Shown piece after piece: positions 30,282 to 39,240 of a DNA stretch of 64,000 nucleotides. The stretch is from Variovorax paradoxus NBRC 15149. GTDB lineage: Bacteria; Pseudomonadota; Gammaproteobacteria; Burkholderiales; Burkholderiaceae_C. Numbering within the stretch: position 1 is the stretch's first letter; every line of letters begins with the position of its first letter. The DNA lies in the NCBI RefSeq assembly GCF_001591365.1, contig NZ_BCUT01000007.1, forward strand, positions 372,001 to 436,000, written 5' to 3'. Made by a program: the position numbers and the translations under genes. The notes under the pieces were generated by a model. That model saw only the letters and a program-made list of their open reading frames with translations, was not told the DNA's origin and did not search any database.

Positions 30282-31325
30282 ATGACCATCGCCATCACCC
30301 CCGTTGCCGCAGACCCGGTCGACCATTTGCTCGAGATCGGCCTGAAGGATCTCTGGTACCCGATCTGCCCCTCGCACTTCATCAAGGAGAACCCCGTCTC
30401 GCTGCGCCGCCTGGGCCGCAAGATCGCGCTGTGGCGCGACGGCGAAGGCGTGCTGCACGCGCTGGAGGACCGCTGCCCGCACCGCGGCGCGCCGCTGTCG
30501 CAGGGCGTGGTGCTGGGCGACCGGCTCTCGTGCCCCTACCACGGCGTGGAAGTGCGCCATGACGGCGTCGTCACGCGCGTGCCCGGCAGCCCGGGCTGCA
30601 AGCTCGAAGGCTCGCAGGCCACGCGGCACTTCCATGTGCAGGAATGCGCGGGCGCGGTGTTCCTCTACAACGGGAAGGAATCGGTCGACGTGCCGCCGCC
30701 GCTCGTGCTGCCCGAGCAGCTCACGGACGACGCCGAGTATTCGTCCTTCCTTTGCTACACCGAGTGGAAGGGCGACTACCGCTACGTGCTCGACAACGTG
30801 ATGGACCCGATGCACGGCACCTACCTGCACAAGCAGTCGCATTCGATGGCCGAGGGCGATTCGACGGCCAAGTTCGGCATCCGCCAGACCGACACCGGCT
30901 TCGTGTTCGAGAAGGAAGGCCAGCGCAACGTCAACTTCGACTGGACCGAATGGGCCGACACCGGCATCCACTGGATGCGCCTGGAAATTCCATATCCGAA
31001 GACCGGCGGCCCCGGCGGCAACTTCATCATCATCGGCGCCTTCTCGCCGATCGTGAAGGGCATGACGGCCACCTTCTTCTGGCGCGTGCGCAAGCTGCCG
31101 CGGGGCTGGGAGCGCGACACCTGGCGCTTCCTCTACAAGAACCGCCTCGAGGCGCGCCACTGGCACGTGCTCGAGCAGGACCGCGTGATGCTCGAGGAGA
31201 TGGAGCCCGACGCCAACCAGCACGAGAACCTCTACCAGCACGACCTGGGCATCGTGCGGCTGCGCCGCCACATGCGCAATCTCGCGCAAGCACAGCTCGC
31301 AGAAGCTGCCGCGGCCGCGGCCTGA
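30282..31325 (+). CDS. Rieske non-haem iron oxygenase, VanA-like alpha subunit
   Basis: 347 residues. Rieske cluster ligands C65-x-H67 and C84-x2-H87 (RCPHRGAPLS...LSCPYHG). The mononuclear iron motif is N172-x2-D175-x2-H178-x4-H183 (DNVMDPMHGTYLH). Size and pattern match the vanillate O-demethylase / phthalate dioxygenase group, which hydroxylates, demethylates or dihydroxylates aromatic acids. Electrons come from the reductase encoded 18 bp downstream. Substrate unknown. Confidence 0.92.
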   Translation: MTIAITPVAADPVDHLLEIGLKDLWYPICPSHFIKENPVSLRRLGRKIALWRDGEGVLHALEDRCPHRGAPLSQGVVLGDRLSCPYHGVEVRHDGVVTRVPGSPGCKLEGSQATRHFHVQECAGAVFLYNGKESVDVPPPLVLPEQLTDDAEYSSFLCYTEWKGDYRYVLDNVMDPMHGTYLHKQSHSMAEGDSTAKFGIRQTDTGFVFEKEGQRNVNFDWTEWADTGIHWMRLEIPYPKTGGPGGNFIIIGAFSPIVKGMTATFFWRVRKLPRGWERDTWRFLYKNRLEARHWHVLEQDRVMLEEMEPDANQHENLYQHDLGIVRLRRHMRNLAQAQLAEAAAAAA

Positions 31326-31343
31326 TCCATAGAAAGCCTTGCC

Positions 31344-32312
31344 ATGTCTTCCCCCACGCTGAACGCCCTGGTGCACACGATGCGCTACGAGGCCGACGGC
31401 ATCGTCAGCGTCGAGTTCCGGCCGGCTTCGCCCGAGACGGAGTTTCCCGCCTTCGAGGCCGGCTCCCACATCGACCTGCACCTGCCCAACGGGCTGGTGC
31501 GCAGCTACTCGCTGTGCAACCCGGCGAGCGACCGCCAGCGCTACGTGGTCGGCGTGCTCAACGACCGCAAGAGCCGCGGCGGCTCGCGCTATGTGCACCA
31601 GCAATTGCGCGTGGGCATGACGCTGCCGATCTCGGTGCCGCGCAACAACTTCAAGCTCGAAGAGGGCGCGGACCATTCGGTGCTGGTGGCCGGCGGCATC
31701 GGCGTGACGCCCATCTGGTGCATGCTGCAGCGGCTCGCGGCCCTGGGCAGGCCGGTGGAACTGGTCTACTGCGCGCGCACCCGCAAGGAGGCCGCCTTCT
31801 GCGAGGCGATCGAGGCGCTGGCGCGCGAGCATGCGGTGCCGGTCACCTGGCACTTCGACGAAGAGAAGGGCGCGCCGCCCGACCTGGCCGCGCTCCTGGC
31901 CGGCAAGGGCGCCGCGAGCCACTACTACTGCTGCGGCCCCACGCCGATGCTCGATGCCTTCGAGAAGAGCTGCGAGACGCTGGGCTATGCCCATGCCCAC
32001 ATCGAGCGCTTTGCCGCAGTGCACGTGGAGGCGCCGAGCGCCACGCAAAGCTGCGTGGTCGAGTGCGCCAAGAGCGGAAGGAGCGTCGAGGTGCCGCCCG
32101 GCAAGTCGATCGTCGACAGCCTGATCGATGCCGGCCTGAACCCCGACCACAGCTGCAAGGAAGGCGTCTGCGGCGCCTGCGAAACCGCGGTGCTCGAAGG
32201 CGAGGTCGACCACCACGACGGCATCCTCACCAAGATCGAACGCGCGTCCAACAAGACCATGATGATCTGCGTCTCTCGCTGCAAGGGCGAGCGGCTGGTG
32301 CTCGACATCTGA
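31344..32312 (+). CDS. PDR/VanB-family oxidoreductase, electron donor to the Rieske oxygenase
   Basis: 322 residues. FMN/NAD-binding reductase domain (RSYSLCNP, GGIGVTPIWCML, YYCCGPTPML) followed by a C-terminal plant-type [2Fe-2S] domain with C-x4-C-x2-C (CKEGVCGAC) and a distal Cys in MICVSRC. This FMN-NAD-FeS order is that of phthalate dioxygenase reductase and VanB. It transfers electrons from NAD(P)H to the neighbouring oxygenase. Confidence 0.93.
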   Translation: MSSPTLNALVHTMRYEADGIVSVEFRPASPETEFPAFEAGSHIDLHLPNGLVRSYSLCNPASDRQRYVVGVLNDRKSRGGSRYVHQQLRVGMTLPISVPRNNFKLEEGADHSVLVAGGIGVTPIWCMLQRLAALGRPVELVYCARTRKEAAFCEAIEALAREHAVPVTWHFDEEKGAPPDLAALLAGKGAASHYYCCGPTPMLDAFEKSCETLGYAHAHIERFAAVHVEAPSATQSCVVECAKSGRSVEVPPGKSIVDSLIDAGLNPDHSCKEGVCGACETAVLEGEVDHHDGILTKIERASNKTMMICVSRCKGERLVLDI

Positions 32313-32348
32313 GGCCGCCGGCCAGAGAAAAACCAACCCGAAAATCCG

Positions 32349-33455
32349 ATGAAAAAATACTTGATCACGCTGGCCGCGGCCAGCGCGGCTGGCGGAGCGC
32401 TGGCCCAATCTTCCGTCACGCTCTTCGGCGTGGTCGACGCGGCCGTCACCTACACGCGCGGCAGCGGCGACGGGTCGGCCCACAAGACGCAGCTGACCAA
32501 CAGCGGCAACATGTTCAGCCGCCTCGGCTTTCGCGGCACGGAAGACCTGGGCGGCGGGTACTCGGCCAACTTCTGGATGGAGATGGGCCTGCAGAACGAC
32601 AGCGGCACGGGCTTTCCGTCGAACTCGAACAACCAAGCCAGCGGCAACGGCCCGGCGGGCGTGCTGAGCTTCAACCGCCGCTCGACGGTGAGCCTGGCGG
32701 GTCCGTTCGGCGAAGTGCGCCTGGGCCGCGACTACGTGCCGGCGTTCTGGAACACGGCCATCTTCGATCCCTTCGGCACGGGCGGCGGCATCGGCGCCAA
32801 CCAGATCTATTTCTCGGGCCTGGGCGGCCTGGTCGCACCGACCGGCACGCGCGCCTCGAACAGCATCGGCTACTTCCTGCCCGCGAACCTCGGCGGCTTC
32901 TACGGGCAGGTGATGTATGCGATGGGCGAGAACGATTCGAACGCGCTGCTGCCGGGCACCAGGGTGCCGAGCAAGCACGACGGCGAACACACCGGCGCGC
33001 GCTTCGGCTACCAGAGCGGCGGCCTGCACGTGGCCATTGCCACCGGCCGCACGCGCTATGCGAGCGGCGACCTGCGCGTGACCAACCTGGGCGCGGCCTA
33101 CAGCTTCGGCCCTTCGCTCATGAACCTCAAGCTCACGAGCGAGCTGTACAAGGAATCGAAGGGCAGCACCGACGCCAAGGGCGTGCTCGTCGGCTTCCAG
33201 CTGCCCATCGGGCCGGGCGAGATCAAGGCCTCGTATGCACGCTACAAGCTGGAGCCCGCGAACGCGGTGCGCGAGCCCACCTCGTCGAAACTGGCCATCG
33301 GCTACGTGCACAACCTGTCCAGGCGCAGCGCGCTGTACGGCACGCTCGCGCGCATCAGCAACAGGAACGGCGCCGCGCAGGCGCTGGCGGGTGCCATCAC
33401 CATGCCGGGCCGCTCGTCCAGCGGCATCGAGCTGGGCATGCGGCACATGTTCTAG
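32349..33455 (+). CDS. Outer-membrane porin, Burkholderiales general-porin family
   Basis: 368 residues with a signal peptide (MKKYLITLAAASAAGGALAQS). It begins SSVTLFGVVDAAVTY, the usual first strand of these porins, contains SRLGFRGTEDLGGGYSANFWME, and ends GIELGMRHMF with the terminal Phe needed for Bam assembly. It is likely the uptake channel for the pathway substrate across the outer membrane. Confidence 0.92.
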   Translation: MKKYLITLAAASAAGGALAQSSVTLFGVVDAAVTYTRGSGDGSAHKTQLTNSGNMFSRLGFRGTEDLGGGYSANFWMEMGLQNDSGTGFPSNSNNQASGNGPAGVLSFNRRSTVSLAGPFGEVRLGRDYVPAFWNTAIFDPFGTGGGIGANQIYFSGLGGLVAPTGTRASNSIGYFLPANLGGFYGQVMYAMGENDSNALLPGTRVPSKHDGEHTGARFGYQSGGLHVAIATGRTRYASGDLRVTNLGAAYSFGPSLMNLKLTSELYKESKGSTDAKGVLVGFQLPIGPGEIKASYARYKLEPANAVREPTSSKLAIGYVHNLSRRSALYGTLARISNRNGAAQALAGAITMPGRSSSGIELGMRHMF

Positions 33456-33502
33456 GCGCAGGGCGCGCCAGCACCATCCACGCAAAAAAAAAAGGCCGGG
33501 CC

Positions 33503-34816
33503 ATGCACAGCAAAAACTTTCGTTGGTACGGCGTCGCCACGCTGTTCGTGATCGTCGCGATCTCCTACGTGGACCGCATCAACATCGCGGTGCTGATCAC
33601 CGACGCCGCGTTCCTCAGCCACGCGGGCATTGCCGCTTCCGACCGCGTGAGCCAGGGTTTTTTGGCCACGGCCTTCATGCTGGGCTACGGCGTATCGGCC
33701 TTCGTGCTCACGCCGTTCTGCTCGGCCTTGTTCGGCGTGCGCCGCAGCCTGGTCTACGGCCTCATCTTGTGGGGCGTGGTGACCTGGGCCTCGCCCCTGT
33801 TCGACAGCTACGGCCTGCTGCTGGCCTCGCGCGTGCTGCTGGGCGTGTCGGAAGGGCCGCTGTTCTCGCTCGCGTCGTCCTACATCAAGGCGCACTTCAG
33901 GAGCGACGAGAACGGCAAGCCCAATGCGCTCGTGAACATGGGCACGGGGCTCGGGCTGGCGGTGGGCTATCCGCTGGTGGGCTACCTGCTCACGCGCTTC
34001 GCGTGGGACAGCTCCTTCCATGTGCTGGGAGTGCTCAACATCGCACTGGGCATTCCGCTGGTGCTGGCCTTCGTGCGCATGCCGGTGGGGCATGAAGACG
34101 GGACCAGGCCGTCTTCCCTTGGCGAGGCGATGGCGCGCGTCGGCGGCATCGTGCGGGGTGCGCTGCACACGCGCAACCTGTTCGTCATCACGCTGCTCAC
34201 TTCGGCGGCGCTGGCCTATCTCTGGGGCAGCAGCAACTGGCTGCCGACCTACCTGCGCGAGGCGCGCGGCTTCTCGCTGCGCGAGATGGGCTGGATCGCG
34301 TCGGCGCCGCAGTACGCCACGGTGCTTGCGGTGTTCGTGGGCGGCGTGCTGATCGACAGGCTCGGGCGCGACCGCGTGCCCTTCATCTTCATGGGTGCGA
34401 GCGCGGGCGTGGCGCTGTCGGTGCTCATGGCCATCAACGCACGCGATCCGTATGCGGCCGCATGCTGCCTGGTGGCGGCCAATTTCTTCTGGGGCCTGCA
34501 GAGCCCGGCCATTCCGAGCACGGTGCAGCATTGCTCGCGGCCCGAGCACACGGCCAGCGCCTTCGGCGTGACGAACGGCGCGGGCAGCCTGGTGGCGGCC
34601 TTCATGCCGGCGCTGATGGGCGGCGTGATCAGCGCGGTGTCGCATGGCGGCGGCGCGGGTGCGGCCGTCACCGCGGCGTCGTCGGCGGCGGGCTTCTTCG
34701 CGGGCTTTGCGCTGCTCATCGGCACGCAGGCGGTGGTGTTTGCCTGCGGACTGCTGCTGTGGTGGCGCGAACGCGCGCAGCGCATGACTGCAGTCTCTGG
34801 TTCACAGCTTTCGTAG
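33503..34816 (+). CDS. MFS transporter, anion:cation symporter (ACS)-type
   Basis: 437 residues with about twelve hydrophobic segments. The first (YGVATLFVIVAISYVDRINIAV) has the D-R-x-N signature of the ACS family, which imports organic acids such as aromatic carboxylates and sugar acids. The central cytoplasmic loop is short. Last gene of the operon and the only inner-membrane carrier in it, so it is the probable substrate importer. Confidence 0.9.
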   Translation: MHSKNFRWYGVATLFVIVAISYVDRINIAVLITDAAFLSHAGIAASDRVSQGFLATAFMLGYGVSAFVLTPFCSALFGVRRSLVYGLILWGVVTWASPLFDSYGLLLASRVLLGVSEGPLFSLASSYIKAHFRSDENGKPNALVNMGTGLGLAVGYPLVGYLLTRFAWDSSFHVLGVLNIALGIPLVLAFVRMPVGHEDGTRPSSLGEAMARVGGIVRGALHTRNLFVITLLTSAALAYLWGSSNWLPTYLREARGFSLREMGWIASAPQYATVLAVFVGGVLIDRLGRDRVPFIFMGASAGVALSVLMAINARDPYAAACCLVAANFFWGLQSPAIPSTVQHCSRPEHTASAFGVTNGAGSLVAAFMPALMGGVISAVSHGGGAGAAVTAASSAAGFFAGFALLIGTQAVVFACGLLLWWRERAQRMTAVSGSQLS

Positions 34817-35462
34817 CGGCGGCGGGCGCTGGAACCTTCGTACTGTGGCTGTTGCGTCACAGCGAACAGGCCCCGTGCCTGCAGACCACGCGAGCCGATG
34901 CTGCGGGCGCAGAACCATCTTCGTATCGCATGGCCCGCAGCGCGGGCCATGACGCCATTCGACTTATGGCGCGCGAACATTTTGAGAGAGAAAAGTTCCG
35001 CGGGTCGTTGAGCTGCCAGATTCGATCAGCTACAACTGTGCGCACTTCAACGGACGAGGGAATGCGCGTGAAAACAAAGACAAGAGCCGCTTGCAGGCCT
35101 GCCGCTGCCGCTTCGGCGCCGGCCGTTCTTCCTTCGACGCGGCAGAGCGTCGCATCGATGCACGGGCACTGAGCCCGCTCCCACGCGCCGCCATCCGCGC
35201 CCGCACTCCTTCCATCACCGCGCCTTGACGGAAATGGCTCCGGTCACTCCGCGCATCCTGGGACCGCCGAAGCCCGAGCGGTGCGATCCGGCCTGAGCGT
35301 GCGTTCCTGACGAATCCGGTGTTCGGCGGGAGGGCGCCGTGCCGCCCGCCGTTTTCCGCGGTTGGCTTTTCATCTCATCCCGCGTGCCATGTGCAGCGCC
35401 GGCTATCCGCTGGCGTTCGCAGTGCTGCGCATGTTCCTTACCCAGAGTACCCAGAGGCGATC
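34817..35462. other. 646-bp intergenic region with no recognised gene
   Basis: Lies between the end of the catabolic operon and the metallopeptidase gene. Open frames here are tails of frames overlapping the MFS gene. It contains no clear terminator and no convincing promoter. The composition is slightly less GC-rich around 34970-35050. Confidence 0.5.
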
Positions 35463-37688
35463 ATGAAAAAACTGAATACACCCGTCGTTCACCACCTGGC
35501 CCTCTCCGCCGTGATGCTTGCCGCCTTGACGGCGTGCGGCGGTGGCGGAGACGGCGGCGGCGGCGCATCGCTTGGCGGCGCCGGCCTTGGCGCGTCGTCG
35601 ACGCTCGCAAGCGGCGCGCAGGATTCGAGCAAGGCACCCGAGGACGGCGCGCCTTCGTCGCAGGAATCGGCCGTGGCCGCGGTCGACCGCTCGGTGAAGC
35701 CGATGGAGCTGCCCGACACCGTCTGGCCCATCAACTACAAGCTGTGGTTCAGGCCCGATGCGGCGCTGAAGACCTTCGTGGGGCGCGGCGACGTGGAGAT
35801 CGAGGTGCTCAAGCCGGTGGATGCCATCGTGGTTGCCGCGCACAACCTCAAGTTTGCGAACGGCCGCACCACCTTGCGCAAGCTGTCGAATCCTTCGGAG
35901 GTGATCGCGCTGGTGCCCACGCCGCAGACGCTGGGCGACTTTGTGCAACTGCGGCGCAACGACGGGCAGATCGCCAAGGGCAAGTACCTGCTGCACATGG
36001 AGTGGGACGGCAAGATCCAGTTCTCCGATGCGGAATATTGCCCGCCCGAGGAGATGGCCCGCAATCCGTTCTGCTCGGCTGCGACCGGCGTCTTCAAGGT
36101 GGGCCTTTCCACGCCCGAGGGCGTGAGCAGCGATGCGATCGTGACGCAGGGCGAAACCAACTATGCGCGGCAGTGGTTCCCGGGCTGGGACGAGCCGGCC
36201 TTCCGCCACAGCTTCGAGATCTCCGCCGAGGTGCCGGGCGACTGGCAGACCGTGTCGAACGCCGCGCAGAAGTCGGCCGTCAAGCTGCCCGACGGCTACC
36301 AGCAGGTGTCGTTCGAGAAGACCCCGTCGATGCCGATGTACCTCGCGTTCTTCGGCGGCGGCAAGTTCGATGTTCTGTCGGACACCTTCAAGAGCCCGCT
36401 CGACGGCAGCGAGATGCCGCTGCGCTGGTTCACGCCGCCGGGCCGCTCCACCTGGGCCAACTTTGCGATGGAGTGGACCAAGGTGGCGATGGACTACTAC
36501 TACAACTACACCGGCATTCCACTGCCGTTCAAGAAGTTCGACACCGTGGCGGCCAACGACAGCTACGACAACAAGCCCAACACAGGCTTCGGCGGCATGG
36601 AGAACTGGGGTTCGATCTTCGAGTTTGCCGACCGCGTGCTGACCAAGCCGGGCGAAACGCCCACGCTGTATTCGGTGACGGTGGTGACGCACGAGATCGC
36701 GCACCAGTGGTTCGGCGACCTCGTCACGCTCGACTGGTGGGACAACGTGTGGCTCAACGAATCGTTCGCGCGCTGGTTCGACCGCCGCACCACGATCAAA
36801 TTCCACCCCGACTACTACAGCTTTTCCGACTACGTGCTCGACAAGCACACCGTGATCGTGGCCGACCTGAAGGACACGGCGGTGCCGGTGCAGCGCAACC
36901 TCAACGATGCGGGCTCGTTCGGCTTCATCAGCCCGTCGATCTTCGTCTACAACAAGGGCAGCCACGTGCTGGAGACGGTGCAGAACTACATCGGCGAGGA
37001 GGCGATGCAGAAGGGCCTGCAGATCTACCTGAAGGACTATGCCTTCGGCAACGCGACGCCGTCGCGGCTGTGGACCTCGCTGGAGAAGGCGAGCGGCGGC
37101 AAGAAGGTGGCGGACATCGGCGACAGCTTCATCCGCCAGACCGGCGTGCCGCTGCTGACGGTGGATGCGCAATGCGCGGGCGACCGCACCTTCGTGTCGA
37201 TCAGCCAGGAGTCGTTCCCCAACCAGAACGCCTATCCGGCCTCGACCTGGACCATTCCCGTGACGCTGGCCTACGGCGACGCGATGGAGCAGCGCAAGAC
37301 CTTCGTCATGGCCACCAGCACCACGCAGCTGGAGCTCCCGGGCTGCACCGCGGTGCTGGCCGGGCCCACGGGGCAGGACTACTACGTGAGCAACTACAGC
37401 ACGCAGTCGTGGAGCGACCTGCTGGCCAAGGCGCAGAACTTTGCGGACAACAAGCCGCTCCTGCTGAACATCGAGCGGGACGCGTTCCGCCTGCTGTCGG
37501 TGGGGCGCATCACGCAGGGGCAGTACGACCAGATCAAGGGCGTTCTCAACCTGCCGACGACGCTGCTCGCAAAGACCGAGGCAAGCCAGCAGAAGATGAT
37601 GGCGCAGGACGCGGGCGGCAAGGAAGACTATCCGCATGCGCTGCGCTACCAGGGCAACCTGAAGCTGCGCGAGAACCAGAAGCGCTGA
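35463..37688 (+). CDS. M1-family zinc metallopeptidase, lipoprotein
   Basis: 741 residues. The signal peptide ends in a lipobox (LTAC, Cys25), then a Gly/Ser-rich linker leads to the catalytic part. The M1 signatures are present: GGMENWG (exopeptidase motif) and HEIAHQWFGD with NESFARWF 18 residues on, giving the HExxH-x18-E zinc site (about residue 410). M1 enzymes remove N-terminal amino acids from peptides. The lipobox places it at the envelope rather than the cytoplasm, unlike PepN. The C-terminal ERAP-like domain is short. Confidence 0.9.
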   Translation: MKKLNTPVVHHLALSAVMLAALTACGGGGDGGGGASLGGAGLGASSTLASGAQDSSKAPEDGAPSSQESAVAAVDRSVKPMELPDTVWPINYKLWFRPDAALKTFVGRGDVEIEVLKPVDAIVVAAHNLKFANGRTTLRKLSNPSEVIALVPTPQTLGDFVQLRRNDGQIAKGKYLLHMEWDGKIQFSDAEYCPPEEMARNPFCSAATGVFKVGLSTPEGVSSDAIVTQGETNYARQWFPGWDEPAFRHSFEISAEVPGDWQTVSNAAQKSAVKLPDGYQQVSFEKTPSMPMYLAFFGGGKFDVLSDTFKSPLDGSEMPLRWFTPPGRSTWANFAMEWTKVAMDYYYNYTGIPLPFKKFDTVAANDSYDNKPNTGFGGMENWGSIFEFADRVLTKPGETPTLYSVTVVTHEIAHQWFGDLVTLDWWDNVWLNESFARWFDRRTTIKFHPDYYSFSDYVLDKHTVIVADLKDTAVPVQRNLNDAGSFGFISPSIFVYNKGSHVLETVQNYIGEEAMQKGLQIYLKDYAFGNATPSRLWTSLEKASGGKKVADIGDSFIRQTGVPLLTVDAQCAGDRTFVSISQESFPNQNAYPASTWTIPVTLAYGDAMEQRKTFVMATSTTQLELPGCTAVLAGPTGQDYYVSNYSTQSWSDLLAKAQNFADNKPLLLNIERDAFRLLSVGRITQGQYDQIKGVLNLPTTLLAKTEASQQKMMAQDAGGKEDYPHALRYQGNLKLRENQKR

Positions 37689-37705
37689 GTCGAGGCCGCA
37701 CGATC

Positions 37706-38116
37706 ATGATGAACACACTCAACTGTGTTGCGGCCGGCCTGTCGTCGCTGCTCTTGCTGGCCGGCTGCGGCCAGCACGCCGAGCCGGAGGCGCAGCTTGT
37801 CGGCGTCTACGCCGTGAAGACGAACGGCGCGTTGCGCGAACTGGTCAAGATCGAGCGCCAGGGCGGCCGCTACATCATGCGAGACAAGGTACGCACCCCC
37901 GAGTGGAGCGAGCCGAAGATGCAGATGCAGCCGGTGACGCGCGAGCGCTGGAACCGGATCACCACCGACACCGCGAACACGGAGTTCGTCGGCGTGTCGA
38001 GCGACCAGCTCGCGATCTTCAAGGTGCCGCCGGGGTGGCAGAAGAACAGCTTCAAGACGGAGACCGGCTACTTCCTGTTCTATTCGCAGGGGCCGGTGGA
38101 GGCGTACAAGCTGTGA
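37706..38116 (+). CDS. Small putative lipoprotein
   Basis: 136 residues. Signal peptide with a good lipobox (LLLAGC, Cys21). The mature part begins AEPEAQLVGVYAVKTNG and looks like a small beta-rich domain. A second ATG is three bases later. It starts 17 bp after the peptidase gene, so it is probably co-transcribed. No known family recognised. Confidence 0.75.
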   Translation: MMNTLNCVAAGLSSLLLLAGCGQHAEPEAQLVGVYAVKTNGALRELVKIERQGGRYIMRDKVRTPEWSEPKMQMQPVTRERWNRITTDTANTEFVGVSSDQLAIFKVPPGWQKNSFKTETGYFLFYSQGPVEAYKL

Positions 38117-38153
38117 TGCGGCGCCTGCGTTGAAGGGAGCGGGAGCGGGTTCA

Positions 38154-38411
38154 TTCAGGGCGCGCTCCCGCCGACGGGGTACCTTGCTCCGCGAATGTCC
38201 TCCGGCCTTCGGCCTCCCCCTTAATTTCGCTGCGCAAGGCACCCCATCGACGGAAGCGTTACGCGGAGCGGTCGTTGATCAGCTGTGCACCCAGAGCGTG
38301 CCCAGGTGCACAGGGCATCGGGTGCTCCCCGCAGCGAAATCAAGGAGGAGGCCGCAGGCCGGGGGACATTCGCGGAGGGGAGTACCCGGTGGCCTGTGCA
38401 CGCGCCCTGAA
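38154..38411. repeat. 258-bp palindromic element, copy 1
   Basis: Bounded by TTCAGGGCGCG (38154-38164) and its exact reverse complement CGCGCCCTGAA (38401-38411). The two halves are imperfect reverse complements over nearly 100 bases each: for example TCCGCGAATGTCC on the left and GGACATTCGCGGA on the right, and AATTTCGCTGCG against CGCAGCGAAAT. It could fold into a very long hairpin. Copy 2 at 52966-53223 has the same length, ends and orientation. Size, terminal inverted repeats and lack of a gene fit a MITE-like element. It lies between convergent genes. Confidence 0.85.
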
Positions 38412-38432
38412 CAGGACCGACGGCGCCAAGAA

Positions 38433-39191
38433 CTACGGACGAGTAGAACCCGGCGCCACGATCGCCCCCTCGATGCGATGACGCCGAAGCGCATCGGCAA
38501 CAAAGCCACTCGCCTTCATCTCCTCGACAAAGGAAGACAGCAGCGCCTGCGCCTCGGCACCGCGGCTCGCGGGCGTGCCCATGGCCTGCTGGATCACCAT
38601 GAAGCGGCCGGGCAGCACGCGCACGCCCGGCTCGCGCCGCACCTCGGCTTCGAGCAGCTGGCGAATGCCGGCGGCCACCTCGACCGCGCCTGAACGCAGC
38701 GCCGCCAATGCGGCGGCCGCGCCCTGGAGCCGGACGATCTCGGCCTGCTCGATCTCGCGCGTGAGGAACAGGTCGTAGGCGCTGCCCGCGCCGACCGAGA
38801 TGCGGTGGCCCTTTGCATCGACCTGCGCGTTGTCCGTGAGCGCTGATGGCTCGCGCACGAGATAGCTGCCTTCGATCAGCACATAAGGCGCGGTGAACAG
38901 CAGCCCTTCGCTGCGCGCCGGGTCGATCGCGAAGAAGCCGATGTCGGCCTTCTCGTTCTTCACCGCGTCGACCGATGCCGCCGCCTTCTCGAACACCACC
39001 AGCTCGATGCCCACGCCAAGCCGCCGCGCGAACTCGCGCGCGAGATCGATCGATACGCCCATCGGTTCGCCGGTGGCCGCGTCCTTGTTCGCGAGGATCG
39101 GGTTGCCGAGGTTGATCGATGCGCGCAGCGTGCCGCCGGGCGCGAAGGCGGAGACAAGGGCAGGGGCAATAGATGGGTTCATGGCGTGCAT
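38433..39191 (-). CDS. Amino-acid-type ABC substrate-binding protein without signal peptide
   Basis: 252 residues (a second ATG three codons on is possible). SBP_bac_3-like fold: RASINLGNPILA, GVSIDLAREFARRLGV, ADIGFFAIDPARSEGLLFTAPY, then the second lobe. Unlike usual periplasmic binding proteins it has no signal peptide: the N-terminus (MHAMNPSIAPALVSAFAPGG) is short and not hydrophobic enough. It may be cytoplasmic or use another route. No ABC permease is adjacent. Confidence 0.8.
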   Translation of the reverse strand: MHAMNPSIAPALVSAFAPGGTLRASINLGNPILANKDAATGEPMGVSIDLAREFARRLGVGIELVVFEKAAASVDAVKNEKADIGFFAIDPARSEGLLFTAPYVLIEGSYLVREPSALTDNAQVDAKGHRISVGAGSAYDLFLTREIEQAEIVRLQGAAAALAALRSGAVEVAAGIRQLLEAEVRREPGVRVLPGRFMVIQQAMGTPASRGAEAQALLSSFVEEMKASGFVADALRRHRIEGAIVAPGSTRP

Positions 39192-39240
39192 CGTCCGGGA
39201 AAGATGATGGACGCCAGTTTACTGAGCCCGGGCTGCCGCC

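Noticed and set aside
30644-33502. Upstream extension of the MFS gene frame (1390 codons in total)
   Set aside because: The extension overlaps Rieske, reductase and porin genes in other frames; the true MFS start is the ATG at 33503.
38275-38481. Open frames within the 258-bp element (also 52952-53266)
   Set aside because: Similar short frames in both copies follow from the shared repeat; no initiation signal or domain.
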